Source: Megascapheus bottae | Taxonomy: Eukaryota; Chordata; Mammalia; Rodentia; Geomyidae | Direction: 5' to 3' | DNA: 64,000 nt | Assembly (NCBI GenBank): GCA_024803745.1 | Contig: JANJXV010000159.1 | Location: 1,672,498 to 1,736,497 of the forward strand | Shown here: one piece after another, positions 24,703-38,087 of the stretch | How the letters are laid out: every line of letters starts with the position of its first letter | How positions within the stretch are numbered: the stretch's first letter is position 1 | The notes under the pieces: generated by a model | The model's input: the letters and a program-made list of their open reading frames with translations, nothing else | Databases searched by the model: none | Told to the model about the DNA's origin: nothing | Position numbers and translations under genes: made by a program

Positions 24703-26033
24703 GGAGGTGTGTGAAGTCACAGAATTGAAGTGTGTGAAGTCAAAATGGAGGTGTGTGAAGTCACAGAATGGAAGTCTGTGAAGACACAGAATAGAGGTGT
24801 GTGAAGTCAGAATGGAGGTGTGTGAAGTCAGAATGGAGGTGTGTGAAATCATAGAATGGAGGTGTGTGAAGCCACAACGCAGGTGTGTGAACTCATGGAA
24901 TGAAGGTGTGTGAAGTAAAATTGCAGGTGTGTGAAGTCATAGAATGGAGGTGTGTGAAGTCATAGAATGGAGGTGTGTGAAGTCACAGAATGGAGGTGTG
25001 TGAAGTCATAGAATGGAGGTGTGTGAAGTCACAGAATGGAGGTGTGTGAAGTAATAGAATGGAGGTGTGTGAAGTCATAGAATGGAGGTGTGTGAAGTAA
25101 TAGAATGGAGGACTGTGAACTCAGAATTGAGGTTTGTGAAGTCATAGAATGGAGGTGTGTGAGGTCATAGAATTGAGGTGTGTGAAGTCATAGAATGGAG
25201 GTGTGTGAAGTCACAGAATGGAGGTGTGTGAAGTCAGAATGGAGGTGTGTGAAGTCATAGACTGATTTGGGTGAAGTCATAGAAAGGAGTTGTGGGAAGT
25301 CATAGAATGGAGGAGTGTGAAGTCATAGAGTGGAGGTGAGTGAAGTCACAGATTCGAGGTCTGTTATGTCATAGAATGGAGGTGTGTGAAGTAAGAATGG
25401 AGGTGTGTGAAATCATAGAATGGAGATGTGTGAACACATAGAATGGAGTTGTGTGACGTCACAATGGAAGAGTGTGAAGTCATAAAATGAAGGTGTGTGA
25501 AGTCATAGAATAGAGGTGTGTGAAGTCACAGAATGGAGATATGTGAACACATAGAATGGAGTTGTGTGACGTCACAATGGAAGTGTGTGAAGTCACAGAA
25601 TGGAGGTGTGAAAAGTCACAGAATGGAGGTGTGTGAAGTCATAAAATGAAGTTGTGTGAAGTCAGAATGGAGGTGTGTGAAGTCACAGAATGGAGGTGTG
25701 TGAACTCAGAATTGAGGTGTGTGAAGTCATAGATGGAGGTGTGTGAAGTCATAGTATGGAGGTGTGTGAAATCACAGAATGGAGTTTTGTGAAGTCACAG
25801 AATGGAGCTGTGTGAAGTCAGAAGGGAGGTGTGTGAAGTCATAGAATGGAGGTGTGTGAAGTCAGAATGGAGGTGTGTGAACTCATAGAATGGAGGTGTG
25901 TGAAGTCACAATGGAGGTGTGTGAAGTCATAGAATGGAGGTGTGTAAATTCGTAGAATGGAGGTGTGTGAAGTCCAAGAATGGAGGTGTGTGAAGTCAAA
26001 GAATGGAGGTGTGTGAAGTCACAGAATGGAGGT

Positions 26034-26352
26034 TGCTGGGGCCAACCGGCGGCAAACCAGGGTTCGCAGATTGGGGTTCCTGAAATCGGGGGCAAGGACT
26101 AGCAAGAAATAGAAGAGAGACAGACACAGCGGGTCCGGGATGTCCGCAGTCCATGTAAAGATTGCCGAGACTGCCGGTTTATTTTCCACTCCCCCTTCCT
26201 CCCTCCTCCTGACCCAGGGAACTTCCAGGTGTTACATTCATATGGTAATTCTCAGGTCATTTGCATAGAATAGGGCCAGAAAGCAATAAGACAATAAAGC
26301 CATCGTCTGATGCAAGCCAAGGTACAGTTTGATTCCACTCTGGCTCACAACA
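26034..26352 (-). mobile_element. Solo ERV LTR, copy 7 (3199-bp unit 1)
   Basis: Full length, 319 bp, GGAGGT on both sides (26028-26033 and 26353-26358). Copies 4-10 subtype. It starts 742 bp into the first 3199-bp unit and is shared with the second 1650-bp unit. Confidence 0.82.
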
Positions 26353-28652
26353 GGAGGTGTGTGAAGTCACAGAATTGAAGTGTGTGAAGTCAAAATGGAG
26401 GTGTGTGAAGTCACAGAATGGAAGTCTGTGAAGACACAGAATAGAGGTGTGTGAAGTCAGAATGGAGGTGTGTGAAGTCAGAATGGAGGTGTGTGAAATC
26501 ATAGAATGGAGGTGTGTGAAGCCACAACGCAGGTGTGTGAACTCATGGAATGAAGGTGTGTGAAGTAAAATTGCAGGTGTGTGAAGTCATAGAATGGAGG
26601 TGTGTGAAGTCATAGAATGGAGGTGTGTGAAGTCACAGAATGGAGGTGTGTGAAGTCATAGAATGGAGGTGTGTGAAGTCACAGAAAGGAGGTGTGTGAA
26701 GTAATAGAATGGAGGTGTGTGAAGTCATAGAATGGAGGTGTGTGAAGTCATAGAATGGAGGACTGTGAACTCAGAATTGAGGTTTGTGAAGTCATAGAAT
26801 GGAGGTGTGTGAAGTCACAGAATGGAGGTGTGTGAAGTCATAGAATGGAGGTGTGTAAAGTCATAAAATGGAGGTGTGTGAATTCATAGAATGGAGGTGT
26901 GTGAAGTCACACTGGAGTTGTGTGAAGTCATAGAATGGTTGTTTTTGATGTCAACGAATGGAGGTGTGTGAAGTCATAGAATGGAGGTGTGTGAAGTCAG
27001 ATTGGAGGTGTGTGAAATCACAGAATGGAGGTGTGTCAACTCAGAAATGAGGTGTGTGAAGTCATAGAATGGAGGTGTGTGAAATCATAAAATGGAAGTG
27101 TGTGAAGTCAAAGAATTGAGGTGTGTGAAGTCAGAATGGAGGTGTGTGAAGTCAAAATGGAGGTGTGTGAAGTCAAAGAATGGAAGTGTGTGAAGTCATA
27201 GAATGGAGGTCTGTGAACTCAGAATGGAGGTGTGTGAAGTCACAGAATCGAGGTGTGTGAACTCAGAATGGAGGTGTGTGAAGTCACAGAATGGAGGTTT
27301 GTGAAGTCATAGAATGGAGGTGTGTGAAGTCAGAGAATGGATGTTTCGGAAGTAAGAATGGAGGTGTGTGAACTCATAGAATGGAGGTGTGTGAAGTCAA
27401 ATTGGAGGTGTGTGAAGTCAAAGAATGGAGGTGTGTGAAGTGAAACAATAGAGGTGTGTGAAGTCACAGAATGGAGGTGTGTGAAGTCACAGAATGGAAG
27501 TGTGTGAAGTCAAAACGGAGGTGTGTGAAGTCACAGAATGGAGGTGTGTGAAGTCACAGAATGGAGGTGTGTGAAGTCCAAAAGGTGGTGTGTGAAGTCA
27601 CAGGATGGAGGTGTGTGAAGTCATAATGGAGGTGTGTGAAATCACAGAATGGAGGTGTGTGAATTCATAGAACGGAGGTGTGTGAAGTCATAGGATCGAG
27701 GTGTGTGAAGTCACAGAGTGGAGGTGCGTGAAGTCACAGAATGGAGGTGTGTGAAGTCACAGAATGGAGGTGTGTGAACTCAGAATGGAGGTGTGTGAAG
27801 CCACAGAATGGAGGTGTGTGAAGTCATAGAATGGAAGTGTGTGAAGTCATAGAATGGAGGTGTGTGAAATCATAAAATGGAGGTGTGTGAACTCATAGAA
27901 TGGAGGTGTGTGAAGTCAAAATGGAGTTCTGTGAAGTCATAGAATGGTGTTTTTTGATGTCAACGAATGGAGGTGTGTGAAGTCATAGAATGGAGGCGTG
28001 TGAAGTCAGATTGGAGGTGTGTGAAATCACAGAATGGAGTTGTGTGAACTCAGAATGTAGGTGTGTGAAGCCACAGAATGGAGGTGTGTGAAGTCATAGA
28101 ATGGAAGTGTGTGAAATCATAGAATGGAGGTGTGTGAAGTCACAGATTACGGTGTGTGAAGTCAGAATGGAGGTGTGTGAAGTCAGAATGGAGGTGAGTG
28201 AAGTCATAGAATGGAGGTGTGTGAAGTCATAGAATGGAGGTCTGTGAACTCAGAATGGAGGTTTGTGAAGTCATAGAATTGAGGTGTGTGAACTCAGAAT
28301 GGAGGTGTGTGAAGTCACAGAATGGAGGTGTGTTAAGTCATAGAATGGAGGTTCGTAAAATCACAGAATGGAGGTGTGTTAATTCATTGAATGGAGGTGT
28401 GTGAAGTCATAGGATCGAGGTGTGTGAAGTCACAGAATGGAGGTGTGTGAAGTCACAGAATGGAGGTGTGTGAAGTCATAGAATGGAGGTGTGGGAAGTC
28501 ATAGAATGGAGGAGTGTGAAGTCATAGAGTGGAGGTGAGTGAAGTCACAGATTCGAGGTCTGTTATGTCATAGAATGGAGGTGTGTGAAGTAAGAATGGA
28601 GGTGTGTGAAATCATAGAATGGAGATGTGTGAACACATAGAATGGAGTTGTG

Positions 28653-28773
28653 TGACGTCACAATGGAAGAGTGTGAAGTCATAAAATGAAGGTGTGTGAA
28701 GTCATAGAATAGAGGTGTGTGAAGTCACAGAATGGAGATATGTGAACACATAGAATGGAGTTGTGTGACGTCA
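28653..28773. promoter_or_regulatory. Pair of palindromic CRE sites TGACGTCA
   Basis: Two monomers, 113 bp apart, carry a perfect TGACGTCA palindrome (28653-28660 and 28766-28773), the classic cAMP response element core. The consensus monomer has TGAAGTCA, one base away. Other starts I located: 5205, 6261, 12482, 17163, 17276, 23804, 23917, 25454, 25567, 31852, 31965, 35051, 35164, 39998, 42744, 45703, 49162, 54889, 57861, 59096, 60265 and 63398. Binding or activity is inference. Confidence 0.45.
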
Positions 28774-29232
28774 CAATGGAAGTGTGTGAAGTCACAGAAT
28801 GGAGGTGTGAAAAGTCACAGAATGGAGGTGTGTGAAGTCATAAAATGAAGTTGTGTGAAGTCAGAATGGAGGTGTGTGAAGTCACAGAATGGAGGTGTGT
28901 GAACTCAGAATTGAGGTGTGTGAAGTCATAGATGGAGGTGTGTGAAGTCATAGTATGGAGGTGTGTGAAATCACAGAATGGAGTTTTGTGAAGTCACAGA
29001 ATGGAGCTGTGTGAAGTCAGAAGGGAGGTGTGTGAAGTCATAGAATGGAGGTGTGTGAAGTCAGAATGGAGGTGTGTGAACTCATAGAATGGAGGTGTGT
29101 GAAGTCACAATGGAGGTGTGTGAAGTCATAGAATGGAGGTGTGTAAATTCGTAGAATGGAGGTGTGTGAAGTCCAAGAATGGAGGTGTGTGAAGTCAAAG
29201 AATGGAGGTGTGTGAAGTCACAGAATGGAGGT

Positions 29233-29551
29233 TGCTGGGGCCAACCGGCGGCAAACCAGGGTTCGCAGATTGGGGTTCCTGAAATCGGGGGCAAGGACTA
29301 GCAAGAAATAGAAGAGAGACAGACACAGCGGGTCCGGGATGTCCGCAGTCCATGTAAAGATTGCCGAGACTGCCGGTTTATTTTCCACTCCCCCTTCCTC
29401 CCTCCTCCTGACCCAGGGAACTTCCAGGTGTTACATTCATATGGTAATTCTCAGGTCATTTGCATAGAATAGGGCCAGAAAGCAATAAGACAATAAAGCC
29501 ATCGTCTGATGCAAGCCAAGGTACAGTTTGATTCCACTCTGGCTCACAACA
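29233..29551 (-). mobile_element. Solo ERV LTR, copy 8 (3199-bp unit 2)
   Basis: Full length, 319 bp, GGAGGT on both sides (29227-29232 and 29552-29557). No difference seen from copy 7, 3199 bp upstream. AATAAA (minus) at 29377-29382. Confidence 0.82.
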
Positions 29552-32431
29552 GGAGGTGTGTGAAGTCACAGAATTGAAGTGTGTGAAGTCAAAATGGAGG
29601 TGTGTGAAGTCACAGAATGGAAGTCTGTGAAGACACAGAATAGAGGTGTGTGAAGTCAGAATGGAGGTGTGTGAAGTCAGAATGGAGGTGTGTGAAATCA
29701 TAGAATGGAGGTGTGTGAAGCCACAACGCAGGTGTGTGAACTCATGGAATGAAGGTGTGTGAAGTAAAATTGCAGGTGTGTGAAGTCATAGAATGGAGGT
29801 GTGTGAAGTCATAGAATGGAGGTGTGTGAAGTCACAGAATGGAGGTGTGTGAAGTCATAGAATGGAGGTGTGTGAAGTCACAGAAAGGAGGTGTGTGAAG
29901 TAATAGAATGGAGGTGTGTGAAGTCATAGAATGGAGGTGTGTGAAGTCATAGAATGGAGGACTGTGAACTCAGAATTGAGGTTTGTGAAGTCATAGAATG
30001 GAGGTGTGTGAAGTCACAGAATGGAGGTGTGTGAAGTCATAGAATGGAGGTGTGTAAAGTCATAAAATGGAGGTGTGTGAATTCATAGAATGGAGGTGTG
30101 TGAAGTCACACTGGAGTTGTGTGAAGTCATAGAATGGTTGTTTTTGATGTCAACGAATGGAGGTGTGTGAAGTCATAGAATGGAGGTGTGTGAAGTCAGA
30201 TTGGAGGTGTGTGAAATCACAGAATGGAGGTGTGTCAACTCAGAAATGAGGTGTGTGAAGTCATAGAATGGAGGTGTGTGAAATCATAAAATGGAAGTGT
30301 GTGAAGTCAAAGAATTGAGGTGTGTGAAGTCAGAATGGAGGTGTGTGAAGTCAAAATGGAGGTGTGTGAAGTCAAAGAATGGAAGTGTGTGAAGTCATAG
30401 AATGGAGGTCTGTGAACTCAGAATGGAGGTGTGTGAAGTCACAGAATCGAGGTGTGTGAACTCAGAATGGAGGTGTGTGAAGTCACAGAATGGAGGTTTG
30501 TGAAGTCATAGAATGGAGGTGTGTGAAGTCAGAGAATGGATGTTTCGGAAGTAAGAATGGAGGTGTGTGAACTCATAGAATGGAGGTGTGTGAAGTCAAA
30601 TTGGAGGTGTGTGAAGTCAAAGAATGGAGGTGTGTGAAGTGAAACAATAGAGGTGTGTGAAGTCACAGAATGGAGGTGTGTGAAGTCACAGAATGGAAGT
30701 GTGTGAAGTCAAAACGGAGGTGTGTGAAGTCACAGAATGGAGGTGTGTGAAGTCACAGAATGGAGGTGTGTGAAGTCCAAAAGGTGGTGTGTGAAGTCAC
30801 AGGATGGAGGTGTGTGAAGTCATAATGGAGGTGTGTGAAATCACAGAATGGAGGTGTGTGAATTCATAGAACGGAGGTGTGTGAAGTCATAGGATCGAGG
30901 TGTGTGAAGTCACAGAGTGGAGGTGCGTGAAGTCACAGAATGGAGGTGTGTGAAGTCACAGAATGGAGGTGTGTGAACTCAGAATGGAGGTGTGTGAAGC
31001 CACAGAATGGAGGTGTGTGAAGTCATAGAATGGAAGTGTGTGAAGTCATAGAATGGAGGTGTGTGAAATCATAAAATGGAGGTGTGTGAACTCATAGAAT
31101 GGAGGTGTGTGAAGTCAAAATGGAGTTCTGTGAAGTCATAGAATGGTGTTTTTTGATGTCAACGAATGGAGGTGTGTGAAGTCATAGAATGGAGGCGTGT
31201 GAAGTCAGATTGGAGGTGTGTGAAATCACAGAATGGAGTTGTGTGAACTCAGAATGTAGGTGTGTGAAGCCACAGAATGGAGGTGTGTGAAGTCATAGAA
31301 TGGAAGTGTGTGAAATCATAGAATGGAGGTGTGTGAAGTCACAGATTACGGTGTGTGAAGTCAGAATGGAGGTGTGTGAAGTCAGAATGGAGGTGAGTGA
31401 AGTCATAGAATGGAGGTGTGTGAAGTCATAGAATGGAGGTCTGTGAACTCAGAATGGAGGTTTGTGAAGTCATAGAATTGAGGTGTGTGAACTCAGAATG
31501 GAGGTGTGTGAAGTCACAGAATGGAGGTGTGTTAAGTCATAGAATGGAGGTTCGTAAAATCACAGAATGGAGGTGTGTTAATTCATTGAATGGAGGTGTG
31601 TGAAGTCATAGGATCGAGGTGTGTGAAGTCACAGAATGGAGGTGTGTGAAGTCACAGAATGGAGGTGTGTGAAGTCATAGAATGGAGGTGTGGGAAGTCA
31701 TAGAATGGAGGAGTGTGAAGTCATAGAGTGGAGGTGAGTGAAGTCACAGATTCGAGGTCTGTTATGTCATAGAATGGAGGTGTGTGAAGTAAGAATGGAG
31801 GTGTGTGAAATCATAGAATGGAGATGTGTGAACACATAGAATGGAGTTGTGTGACGTCACAATGGAAGAGTGTGAAGTCATAAAATGAAGGTGTGTGAAG
31901 TCATAGAATAGAGGTGTGTGAAGTCACAGAATGGAGATATGTGAACACATAGAATGGAGTTGTGTGACGTCACAATGGAAGTGTGTGAAGTCACAGAATG
32001 GAGGTGTGAAAAGTCACAGAATGGAGGTGTGTGAAGTCATAAAATGAAGTTGTGTGAAGTCAGAATGGAGGTGTGTGAAGTCACAGAATGGAGGTGTGTG
32101 AACTCAGAATTGAGGTGTGTGAAGTCATAGATGGAGGTGTGTGAAGTCATAGTATGGAGGTGTGTGAAATCACAGAATGGAGTTTTGTGAAGTCACAGAA
32201 TGGAGCTGTGTGAAGTCAGAAGGGAGGTGTGTGAAGTCATAGAATGGAGGTGTGTGAAGTCAGAATGGAGGTGTGTGAACTCATAGAATGGAGGTGTGTG
32301 AAGTCACAATGGAGGTGTGTGAAGTCATAGAATGGAGGTGTGTAAATTCGTAGAATGGAGGTGTGTGAAGTCCAAGAATGGAGGTGTGTGAAGTCAAAGA
32401 ATGGAGGTGTGTGAAGTCACAGAATGGAGGT

Positions 32432-32750
32432 TGCTGGGGCCAACCGGCGGCAAACCAGGGTTCGCAGATTGGGGTTCCTGAAATCGGGGGCAAGGACTAG
32501 CAAGAAATAGAAGAGAGACAGACACAGCGGGTCCGGGATGTCCGCAGTCCATGTAAAGATTGCCGAGACTGCCGGTTTATTTTCCACTCCCCCTTCCTCC
32601 CTCCTCCTGACCCAGGGAACTTCCAGGTGTTACATTCATATGGTAATTCTCAGGTCATTTGCATAGAATAGGGCCAGAAAGCAATAAGACAATAAAGCCA
32701 TCGTCTGATGCAAGCCAAGGTACAGTTTGATTCCACTCTGGCTCACAACA
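32432..32750 (-). mobile_element. Solo ERV LTR, copy 9 (3199-bp unit 3)
   Basis: Full length, 319 bp, GGAGGT on both sides (32426-32431 and 32751-32756). No difference seen from copies 7 and 8. Confidence 0.82.
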
Positions 32751-35630
32751 GGAGGTGTGTGAAGTCACAGAATTGAAGTGTGTGAAGTCAAAATGGAGGT
32801 GTGTGAAGTCACAGAATGGAAGTCTGTGAAGACACAGAATAGAGGTGTGTGAAGTCAGAATGGAGGTGTGTGAAGTCAGAATGGAGGTGTGTGAAATCAT
32901 AGAATGGAGGTGTGTGAAGCCACAACGCAGGTGTGTGAACTCATGGAATGAAGGTGTGTGAAGTAAAATTGCAGGTGTGTGAAGTCATAGAATGGAGGTG
33001 TGTGAAGTCATAGAATGGAGGTGTGTGAAGTCACAGAATGGAGGTGTGTGAAGTCATAGAATGGAGGTGTGTGAAGTCACAGAAAGGAGGTGTGTGAAGT
33101 AATAGAATGGAGGTGTGTGAAGTCATAGAATGGAGGTGTGTGAAGTCATAGAATGGAGGACTGTGAACTCAGAATTGAGGTTTGTGAAGTCATAGAATGG
33201 AGGTGTGTGAAGTCACAGAATGGAGGTGTGTGAAGTCATAGAATGGAGGTGTGTAAAGTCATAAAATGGAGGTGTGTGAATTCATAGAATGGAGGTGTGT
33301 GAAGTCACACTGGAGTTGTGTGAAGTCATAGAATGGTTGTTTTTGATGTCAACGAATGGAGGTGTGTGAAGTCATAGAATGGAGGTGTGTGAAGTCAGAT
33401 TGGAGGTGTGTGAAATCACAGAATGGAGGTGTGTCAACTCAGAAATGAGGTGTGTGAAGTCATAGAATGGAGGTGTGTGAAATCATAAAATGGAAGTGTG
33501 TGAAGTCAAAGAATTGAGGTGTGTGAAGTCAGAATGGAGGTGTGTGAAGTCAAAATGGAGGTGTGTGAAGTCAAAGAATGGAAGTGTGTGAAGTCATAGA
33601 ATGGAGGTCTGTGAACTCAGAATGGAGGTGTGTGAAGTCACAGAATCGAGGTGTGTGAACTCAGAATGGAGGTGTGTGAAGTCACAGAATGGAGGTTTGT
33701 GAAGTCATAGAATGGAGGTGTGTGAAGTCAGAGAATGGATGTTTCGGAAGTAAGAATGGAGGTGTGTGAACTCATAGAATGGAGGTGTGTGAAGTCAAAT
33801 TGGAGGTGTGTGAAGTCAAAGAATGGAGGTGTGTGAAGTGAAACAATAGAGGTGTGTGAAGTCACAGAATGGAGGTGTGTGAAGTCACAGAATGGAAGTG
33901 TGTGAAGTCAAAACGGAGGTGTGTGAAGTCACAGAATGGAGGTGTGTGAAGTCACAGAATGGAGGTGTGTGAAGTCCAAAAGGTGGTGTGTGAAGTCACA
34001 GGATGGAGGTGTGTGAAGTCATAATGGAGGTGTGTGAAATCACAGAATGGAGGTGTGTGAATTCATAGAACGGAGGTGTGTGAAGTCATAGGATCGAGGT
34101 GTGTGAAGTCACAGAGTGGAGGTGCGTGAAGTCACAGAATGGAGGTGTGTGAAGTCACAGAATGGAGGTGTGTGAACTCAGAATGGAGGTGTGTGAAGCC
34201 ACAGAATGGAGGTGTGTGAAGTCATAGAATGGAAGTGTGTGAAGTCATAGAATGGAGGTGTGTGAAATCATAAAATGGAGGTGTGTGAACTCATAGAATG
34301 GAGGTGTGTGAAGTCAAAATGGAGTTCTGTGAAGTCATAGAATGGTGTTTTTTGATGTCAACGAATGGAGGTGTGTGAAGTCATAGAATGGAGGCGTGTG
34401 AAGTCAGATTGGAGGTGTGTGAAATCACAGAATGGAGTTGTGTGAACTCAGAATGTAGGTGTGTGAAGCCACAGAATGGAGGTGTGTGAAGTCATAGAAT
34501 GGAAGTGTGTGAAATCATAGAATGGAGGTGTGTGAAGTCACAGATTACGGTGTGTGAAGTCAGAATGGAGGTGTGTGAAGTCAGAATGGAGGTGAGTGAA
34601 GTCATAGAATGGAGGTGTGTGAAGTCATAGAATGGAGGTCTGTGAACTCAGAATGGAGGTTTGTGAAGTCATAGAATTGAGGTGTGTGAACTCAGAATGG
34701 AGGTGTGTGAAGTCACAGAATGGAGGTGTGTTAAGTCATAGAATGGAGGTTCGTAAAATCACAGAATGGAGGTGTGTTAATTCATTGAATGGAGGTGTGT
34801 GAAGTCATAGGATCGAGGTGTGTGAAGTCACAGAATGGAGGTGTGTGAAGTCACAGAATGGAGGTGTGTGAAGTCATAGAATGGAGGTGTGGGAAGTCAT
34901 AGAATGGAGGAGTGTGAAGTCATAGAGTGGAGGTGAGTGAAGTCACAGATTCGAGGTCTGTTATGTCATAGAATGGAGGTGTGTGAAGTAAGAATGGAGG
35001 TGTGTGAAATCATAGAATGGAGATGTGTGAACACATAGAATGGAGTTGTGTGACGTCACAATGGAAGAGTGTGAAGTCATAAAATGAAGGTGTGTGAAGT
35101 CATAGAATAGAGGTGTGTGAAGTCACAGAATGGAGATATGTGAACACATAGAATGGAGTTGTGTGACGTCACAATGGAAGTGTGTGAAGTCACAGAATGG
35201 AGGTGTGAAAAGTCACAGAATGGAGGTGTGTGAAGTCATAAAATGAAGTTGTGTGAAGTCAGAATGGAGGTGTGTGAAGTCACAGAATGGAGGTGTGTGA
35301 ACTCAGAATTGAGGTGTGTGAAGTCATAGATGGAGGTGTGTGAAGTCATAGTATGGAGGTGTGTGAAATCACAGAATGGAGTTTTGTGAAGTCACAGAAT
35401 GGAGCTGTGTGAAGTCAGAAGGGAGGTGTGTGAAGTCATAGAATGGAGGTGTGTGAAGTCAGAATGGAGGTGTGTGAACTCATAGAATGGAGGTGTGTGA
35501 AGTCACAATGGAGGTGTGTGAAGTCATAGAATGGAGGTGTGTAAATTCGTAGAATGGAGGTGTGTGAAGTCCAAGAATGGAGGTGTGTGAAGTCAAAGAA
35601 TGGAGGTGTGTGAAGTCACAGAATGGAGGT

Positions 35631-35949
35631 TGCTGGGGCCAACCGGCGGCAAACCAGGGTTCGCAGATTGGGGTTCCTGAAATCGGGGGCAAGGACTAGC
35701 AAGAAATAGAAGAGAGACAGACACAGCGGGTCCGGGATGTCCGCAGTCCATGTAAAGATTGCCGAGACTGCCGGTTTATTTTCCACTCCCCCTTCCTCCC
35801 TCCTCCTGACCCAGGGAACTTCCAGGTGTTACATTCATATGGTAATTCTCAGGTCATTTGCATAGAATAGGGCCAGAAAGCAATAAGACAATAAAGCCAT
35901 CGTCTGATGCAAGCCAAGGTACAGTTTGATTCCACTCTGGCTCACAACA
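35631..35949 (-). mobile_element. Solo ERV LTR, copy 10 (3199-bp unit 4)
   Basis: Full length, 319 bp, GGAGGT on both sides (35625-35630 and 35950-35955). Last of the TGCTGGGG subtype; the next LTR is 14,090 bp away and belongs to the older TGCCGGGG type. Confidence 0.82.
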
Positions 35950-38087
35950 GGAGGTGTGTGAAGTCACAGAATTGAAGTGTGTGAAGTCAAAATGGAGGTG
36001 TGTGAAGTCACAGAATGGAAGTCTGTGAAGACACAGAATAGAGGTGTGTGAAGTCAGAATGGAGGTGTGTGAAGTCAGAATGGAGGTGTGTGAAATCATA
36101 GAATGGAGGTGTGTGAAGCCACAACGCAGGTGTGTGAACTCATGGAATGAAGGTGTGTGAAGTAAAATTGCAGGTGTGTGAAGTCATAGAATGGAGGTGT
36201 GTGAAGTCATAGAATGGAGGTGTGTGAAGTCACAGAATGGAGGTGTGTGAAGTCATAGAATGGAGGTGTGTGAAGTCACAGAAAGGAGGTGTGTGAAGTA
36301 ATAGAATGGAGGTGTGTGAAGTCATAGAATGGAGGTGTGTGAAGTCATAGAATGGAGGACTGTGAACTCAGAATTGAGGTTTGTGAAGTCATAGAATGGA
36401 GGTGTGTGAAGTCACAGAATGGAGGTGTGTGAAGTCATAGAATGGAGGTGTGTAAAGTCATAAAATGGAGGTGTGTGAATTCATAGAATGGAGGTGTGTG
36501 AAGTCACACTGGAGTTGTGTGAAGTCATAGAATGGTTGTTTTTGATGTCAACGAATGGAGGTGTGTGAAGTCATAGAATGGAGGTGTGTGAAGTCAGATT
36601 GGAGGTGTGTGAAATCACAGAATGGAGGTGTGTCAACTCAGAAATGAGGTGTGTGAAGTCATAGAATGGAGGTGTGTGAAATCATAAAATGGAAGTGTGT
36701 GAAGTCAAAGAATTGAGGTGTGTGAAGTCAGAATGGAGGTGTGTGAAGTCAAAATGGAGGTGTGTGAAGTCAAAGAATGGAAGTGTGTGAAGTCATAGAA
36801 TGGAGGTCTGTGAACTCAGAATGGAGGTGTGTGAAGTCACAGAATCGAGGTGTGTGAACTCAGAATGGAGGTGTGTGAAGTCACAGAATGGAGGTTTGTG
36901 AAGTCATAGAATGGAGGTGTGTGAAGTCAGAGAATGGATGTTTCGGAAGTAAGAATGGAGGTGTGTGAACTCATAGAATGGAGGTGTGTGAAGTCAAATT
37001 GGAGGTGTGTGAAGTCAAAGAATGGAGGTGTGTGAAGTGAAACAATAGAGGTGTGTGAAGTCACAGAATGGAGGTGTGTGAAGTCACAGAATGGAAGTGT
37101 GTGAAGTCAAAACGGAGGTGTGTGAAGTCACAGAATGGAGGTGTGTGAAGTCACAGAATGGAGGTGTGTGAAGTCCAAAAGGTGGTGTGTGAAGTCACAG
37201 GATGGAGGTGTGTGAAGTCATAATGGAGGTGTGTGAAATCACAGAATGGAGGTGTGTGAATTCATAGAACGGAGGTGTGTGAAGTCATAGGATCGAGGTG
37301 TGTGAAGTCACAGAGTGGAGGTGCGTGAAGTCACAGAATGGAGGTGTGTGAAGTCACAGAATGGAGGTGTGTGAACTCAGAATGGAGGTGTGTGAAGCCA
37401 CAGAATGGAGGTGTGTGAAGTCATAGAATGGAAGTGTGTGAAGTCATAGAATGGAGGTGTGTGAAATCATAAAATGGAGGTGTGTGAACTCATAGAATGG
37501 AGGTGTGTGAAGTCAAAATGGAGTTCTGTGAAGTCATAGAATGGTGTTTTTTGATGTCAACGAATGGAGGTGTGTGAAGTCATAGAATGGAGGCGTGTGA
37601 AGTCAGATTGGAGGTGTGTGAAATCACAGAATGGAGTTGTGTGAACTCAGAATGTAGGTGTGTGAAGCCACAGAATGGAGGTGTGTGAAGTCATAGAATG
37701 GAAGTGTGTGAAATCATAGAATGGAGGTGTGTGAAGTCACAGATTACGGTGTGTGAAGTCAGAATGGAGGTGTGTGAAGTCAGAATGGAGGTGAGTGAAG
37801 TCATAGAATGGAGGTGTGTGAAGTCATAGAATGGAGGTCTGTGAACTCAGAATGGAGGTTTGTGAAGTCATAGAATTGAGGTGTGTGAACTCAGAATGGA
37901 GGTGTGTGAAGTCACAGAATGGAGGTGTGTTAAGTCATAGAATGGAGGTTCGTAAAATCACAGAATGGAGGTGTGTTAATTCATTGAATGGAGGTGTGTG
38001 AAGTCATAGGATCGAGGTGTGTGAAGTCACAGAATGGAGGTGTGTGAAGTCACAGAATGGAGGTGTGTGAAGTCATAGAATGGAGGT

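Larger units (their letters stand above)
23513..26812 (+). repeat. 1650-bp tandem duplication (two units)
   Basis: Units are roughly 23513-25162 and 25163-26812, each with one LTR (24384 and 26034) and one CTGATTTGGG landmark (23611 and 25261), all 1650 bp apart. The second unit overlaps the start of the 3199-bp array. Near 23575 and 25165 long monomer runs present in the 16.4-17.0 kb paralogue are missing, so these short units arose by internal deletion of a longer unit. Confidence 0.8.
25292..38087 (+). repeat. Higher-order array: four tandem 3199-bp units
   Basis: Four units: 25292-28490, 28491-31689, 31690-34888 and 34889-38087. LTR starts (26034, 29233, 32432, 35631), GAGTTTTG markers (25782, 28981, 32180, 35379) and palindromic TGACGTCA pairs all repeat at exactly 3199 bp. 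Left of 25292 the sequence leaves register (AGAAAGGAGTT against AGAATGGAGGT). Right of 38090 it changes from GTGGGAAGTC to TGAATTCAG. I found no difference between units in the stretches compared, including private variants such as GTTTCGGAAG, CACAGAAAGG and GAGGTTCGTAAAATC. This is the youngest and most homogeneous part of the window. An exact 12,796-bp, 4.0-unit array should also be checked against assembly duplication. Confidence 0.93.
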
